Shown here one piece after another: positions 38,637 to 41,262 of a stretch of 41,262 nt of DNA (the stretch's first letter is position 1; each line of letters opens with the position of its first letter). Where the stretch lies: assembly GCA_964458125.1 (NCBI GenBank), contig CAYWHE010000004.1, positions 1-41,262 of the forward strand. The letters are read 5' to 3'. Both the position numbers and the translations under genes were made by a program. Origin of the DNA: CAYWHE01 sp964458125. GTDB lineage: Bacteria; Bacteroidota; Bacteroidia; AKYH767-A; OLB10. Under the pieces are notes generated by a model that searched no databases, was not told where the DNA came from, and saw nothing but the letters and a program-made list of their open reading frames with translations.

Positions 38637-40322
38637 ATGATTGACCTGGAAAACTTAAGCGACCTGGATATTGCCCAACGTGCTGCAATTAAACCCATCA
38701 GAAGCATTGCAAGGGATTTGCAGATTGATCTCGACCTGCTGGAACTCTACGGAAAATACAAGGCCAAATTACCTTTGTCCCTGATTGATGAAAAGAAAGT
38801 ACAGGAGGGCAACCTGATTCTGGTGACGGCTATCAGTCCGACCCCGGCCGGAGAAGGAAAGACCACAGTATCCATCGGCCTGAGTGACGGATTGAATAAA
38901 AATGGCCGGAAATCCATGGTGGTACTCCGGGAACCATCCCTGGGACCCGTGTTTGGCGTCAAAGGCGGAGCTGCCGGAGGAGGGTATTCCCAGGTCATTC
39001 CCATGATCGATATCAATCTGCATATGACGGGTGATTTTTCTGCCATTGAAAAAGCCAACAACCTGCTGGCTGCACTCATCGACAACAACCTGCAAAGCAA
39101 GAACCACAACCTGGGCATCGACCCGAAGACCATCAGCTGGAAACGGGTGATGGATATGAATGACAGGGCGCTCCGGCACATTATCATCGGGGTTGGCGGA
39201 AGCGCCAATGGCGTAACCCGTGAAGACGGGTTCAATATCACAGCGGCTTCGGAAGTCATGGCCATCATCTGCCTGAGCCGGGATATGGATGATCTGAAAA
39301 AACGAATGGGGAATATCTTTATCGGGTATACCTATGATAAAAAACCGGTGTATGCCCGTGACCTCAAAGCGGAAGGCGCCATGGCCGTATTGCTGCGGGA
39401 TGCCATCAAACCAAACCTGGTGCAAACCCTCGAAGGCAACCCGGCCATCATTCACGGCGGGCCCTTTGCCAATATCGCACAGGGTACCAATTCCATCATC
39501 GCCACCAAAATGGGACTGACCCTCTGTGATTATGTGGTGACGGAAGCCGGCTTTGGATCAGATTTGGGAGCTGAGAAATTTCTGGACATCAAATGCCCCG
39601 TCGCCGGGCTGAAGCCCAAAGCCATCGTGCTGGTAGCAACGGTCCGTGCGCTGCGTCATCATGGCGGCGCCAAAAAAGACGAATACGGAAAACCAAACCT
39701 GGCCTTTGTAGAGAAAGGATTTGAGAACCTGGCCAAACATATTGAAAACTGCAAGAAGTTCGGTCTGACACCTGTGGTGGCTATCAACAATTTTCAAACG
39801 GACTCGGAGGAAGAAATTAACTACATCACGGAACAGTGCCTTGTCCTTGGCGTTCAGGCTGTCCTGTCACATGGATTTGAACAGGGCGGACAGGGTACCC
39901 AAAACCTGGCCCGGGTGGTGACGGAAATGATTGAAGGACAGAAGAACCATTACCACCCCCTGTATGACTGGAATCTTTCCATTGAAGATAAAATTTATAA
40001 AATCGCCACGGAGATTTATGGCGCTGACGGCGTTACCTATACGGCCAAAGCCAAAGCGCAAATGAAAGATTATGTGAAGCTCGGTTGCAACCACCTCCCG
40101 GTTTGCATGGCCAAAACGCAAAAATCCTTTTCCGATGATGAACATAAGATTGGCCGTCCGAAAGGATTTAAGGTTAACGTGCGTGAATTTGAACTCGCTG
40201 CCGGAGCAGGTTTTGTGATTCCCATTCTCGGTGAAATCATGCGCATGCCGGGACTTCCGCCCATACCGGCATCGGAAGGTATGGATATCGACAACGAAGG
40301 AAACATTACAGGATTATCCTGA
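38637..40322 (+). CDS. fhs: Formate--tetrahydrofolate ligase
   Basis: A 561-residue cytoplasmic enzyme that joins formate to tetrahydrofolate at the cost of ATP, giving 10-formyl-THF. The ATP-binding loop is SPTPAGEGKTT (about 66-76). Other family blocks are LREPSLGPVFGVKGGAAGGG, FAIEKANNLL-like text (here FSAIEKANNLLAA) and GGPFANIAQGTNS. The length is typical. It lies 4 nt upstream of fdhD, so formate activation and formate-dehydrogenase maturation are transcribed together. The reaction is reversible; whether the cell makes or uses formate this way is not visible. Confidence 0.97.
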   Translation: MIDLENLSDLDIAQRAAIKPIRSIARDLQIDLDLLELYGKYKAKLPLSLIDEKKVQEGNLILVTAISPTPAGEGKTTVSIGLSDGLNKNGRKSMVVLREPSLGPVFGVKGGAAGGGYSQVIPMIDINLHMTGDFSAIEKANNLLAALIDNNLQSKNHNLGIDPKTISWKRVMDMNDRALRHIIIGVGGSANGVTREDGFNITAASEVMAIICLSRDMDDLKKRMGNIFIGYTYDKKPVYARDLKAEGAMAVLLRDAIKPNLVQTLEGNPAIIHGGPFANIAQGTNSIIATKMGLTLCDYVVTEAGFGSDLGAEKFLDIKCPVAGLKPKAIVLVATVRALRHHGGAKKDEYGKPNLAFVEKGFENLAKHIENCKKFGLTPVVAINNFQTDSEEEINYITEQCLVLGVQAVLSHGFEQGGQGTQNLARVVTEMIEGQKNHYHPLYDWNLSIEDKIYKIATEIYGADGVTYTAKAKAQMKDYVKLGCNHLPVCMAKTQKSFSDDEHKIGRPKGFKVNVREFELAAGAGFVIPILGEIMRMPGLPPIPASEGMDIDNEGNITGLS

Positions 40323-40326
40323 TGGC

Positions 40327-41148
40327 ATGAAGATCAAAAACTATCCGGGACTGCATTTCCAGGGAACAAACTTTGCTCCTGTCGAGGATACGCTTGCAAC
40401 GGAAGAGGCCCTGAGCATCACGATTAACGATATACCTTTTACCATTACCATGCGTACGCCCGGGCAGGAAACTGAACTGATCCGGGGTCTGCTGTTTACC
40501 GAAGGCATTTACACCGATCCCGTTTGCCATCCGTTGACGGAAACCACGGGCGTGAATGAAGAAGGTTACATCACGTCCATGAATGTCGTACTTCCCGAAA
40601 ATAAAATCCGCAAGGAATTTTCAGGCTCCCGGAGCATGATGTCGGTTTCCTCCTGCGGTCTTTGCGGCAAAACCACTCTCGAAGAACCCGATGTAACGGA
40701 TGGCATACACGAAAACGGCATGCTCGATCCGTCCATCATCAATATGGTCTTTAAACGCATGAATGAAGTCCAGGAAACGTTCCAGCGCTCGGGGGGAACC
40801 CATGCCTCAGGAGCCTTTACCCTGGACGGGCGCCTGCTGAGCATGCAGGAAGACATCGGCCGGCACAATGCCGCTGATAAGGTGATCGGGGATCTGCTGA
40901 ACCGGAACATATTACCCGTATGCAAAATACTAACGGTGAGCGGCAGGCTCAGCTTTGAAATTGTGAGCAAGGCCCGCATGGCCGGGATTCCTTTCCTGGC
41001 CTCGGTTTCAGCGCCTTCCTCACTGGCGGTGGAAACGGCTGACAAAGCCGGCATGACCCTGATGGCCTTCTGCCGTCAACACCGACTTACTGTTTATACC
41101 CATCCCGAACGGGTTCTGCATGCGGAACCGGTGCAGGTAAACCGTTGA
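40327..41148 (+). CDS. fdhD: Formate dehydrogenase accessory sulfurtransferase
   Basis: A 273-residue protein. FdhD transfers sulfur from a cysteine desulfurase to the molybdenum cofactor of formate dehydrogenase. The conserved cysteine loop is SSCGLCGKTT (Cys110, Cys113). Other blocks are EEALSITINDIPFTITMRTP, GGTHASGAF and EDIGRHNAADKVIG. The start at 40327 was chosen because it lies 4 nt after the fhs stop and begins where the family begins; the longer frame from 40231 lies inside fhs. The next gene starts 3 nt downstream. Confidence 0.95.
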   Translation: MKIKNYPGLHFQGTNFAPVEDTLATEEALSITINDIPFTITMRTPGQETELIRGLLFTEGIYTDPVCHPLTETTGVNEEGYITSMNVVLPENKIRKEFSGSRSMMSVSSCGLCGKTTLEEPDVTDGIHENGMLDPSIINMVFKRMNEVQETFQRSGGTHASGAFTLDGRLLSMQEDIGRHNAADKVIGDLLNRNILPVCKILTVSGRLSFEIVSKARMAGIPFLASVSAPSSLAVETADKAGMTLMAFCRQHRLTVYTHPERVLHAEPVQVNR

Positions 41149-41151
41149 ATC

Positions 41152-41262
41152 ATGTCTCAAAATTTAAGCGAATTATCGGGTAGAAAAGGCCTCTCGGAGA
41201 ACCTTTTAGAAAAATTAGGACAGGCCGCAGGTAAAGACGGAACTCCTTCAACCGGCGACCTG
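41152..41262 (+). CDS. 5' end of a gene, probably a formate-dehydrogenase component (cut by window edge)
   Basis: Thirty-seven codons are visible from the ATG at 41152, 3 nt after fdhD: MSQNLSELSGRKGLSEN and a helix LLEKLGQAAGKDG. There is no signal peptide. The fragment is too short to assign from sequence. The tight spacing after fhs and fdhD makes a subunit of a molybdenum- or tungsten-dependent formate dehydrogenase, or its electron-transfer partner, the best guess. Confidence 0.6.
   Translation, partial: MSQNLSELSGRKGLSENLLEKLGQAAGKDGTPSTGDL

Noticed and set aside
1..41262. tRNA or rRNA genes
   Set aside because: I looked for cloverleaf-like segments in the intergenic regions and saw none; a covariance-model search would be needed to exclude a small RNA.

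Overview
The window looks like a chromosomal segment of a Bacteroidota bacterium. The main evidence is three exported proteins with type IX secretion (T9SS) C-terminal sorting domains plus one stray sorting domain, repeated -7 promoter boxes of the TAnnTTTG type, a LytS/LytTR two-component pair with a periplasmic propeller sensor, and a folP / DUF1599 / MauE-like / permease neighbourhood that I recall from this phylum. I cannot place it below phylum. I saw no rRNA, tRNA, CRISPR array, insertion sequence or prophage.

Positions 1-8734 (minus strand) hold a surface-polysaccharide locus. Reading from its promoter, it encodes a CysQ-type PAP phosphatase, a Wzx-like flippase, three consecutive PAPS-dependent sulfotransferases, a GT4 glycosyltransferase, then, behind its own promoter, a DUF1972 rhamnosyltransferase-like enzyme and a Wzy/WaaL-like membrane protein. 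CysQ, the flippase and the sulfotransferases are joined mostly by 4-nt ATGA overlaps. The set reads as synthesis, sulfation and export of a sulfated glycan, with CysQ removing the PAP left by the sulfotransferases.

Positions 9196-19147 hold an M1 metallopeptidase lipoprotein, a DUF3179 membrane protein, a 1658-residue secreted protein with about 13 Ig/PKD-like modules and a type B sorting domain, and a rhodanese-thioredoxin fusion lipoprotein. Positions 19148-19869 have no gene I can support.

Positions 19870-27513 are mostly housekeeping. On the minus strand folP is translationally coupled to a small Cas4-like Fe-S nuclease and then to an orphan T9SS sorting domain. Divergent from folP run DUF1599, a MauE/DoxX-like protein and a lone DppB-type permease. 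yicC and prfC (release factor 3) follow; prfC probably starts at a TTG.

Positions 27514-34939 hold a strong bidirectional terminator, a remnant of a tail-fibre-type chaperone domain, a full-length adhesin-like protein combining YadA-like repeats, a peptidase S74 chaperone and a T9SS sorting domain, and, divergent from it, a propeller histidine kinase with its LytTR regulator and a 26-residue membrane microprotein.

Positions 34940-41262 hold a small conserved-looking protein, a secreted thioredoxin-like protein paired with an outer-membrane barrel, and a formate/molybdenum-cofactor group: moaA, fhs, fdhD and the first 37 codons of a gene that is probably a formate-dehydrogenase component.
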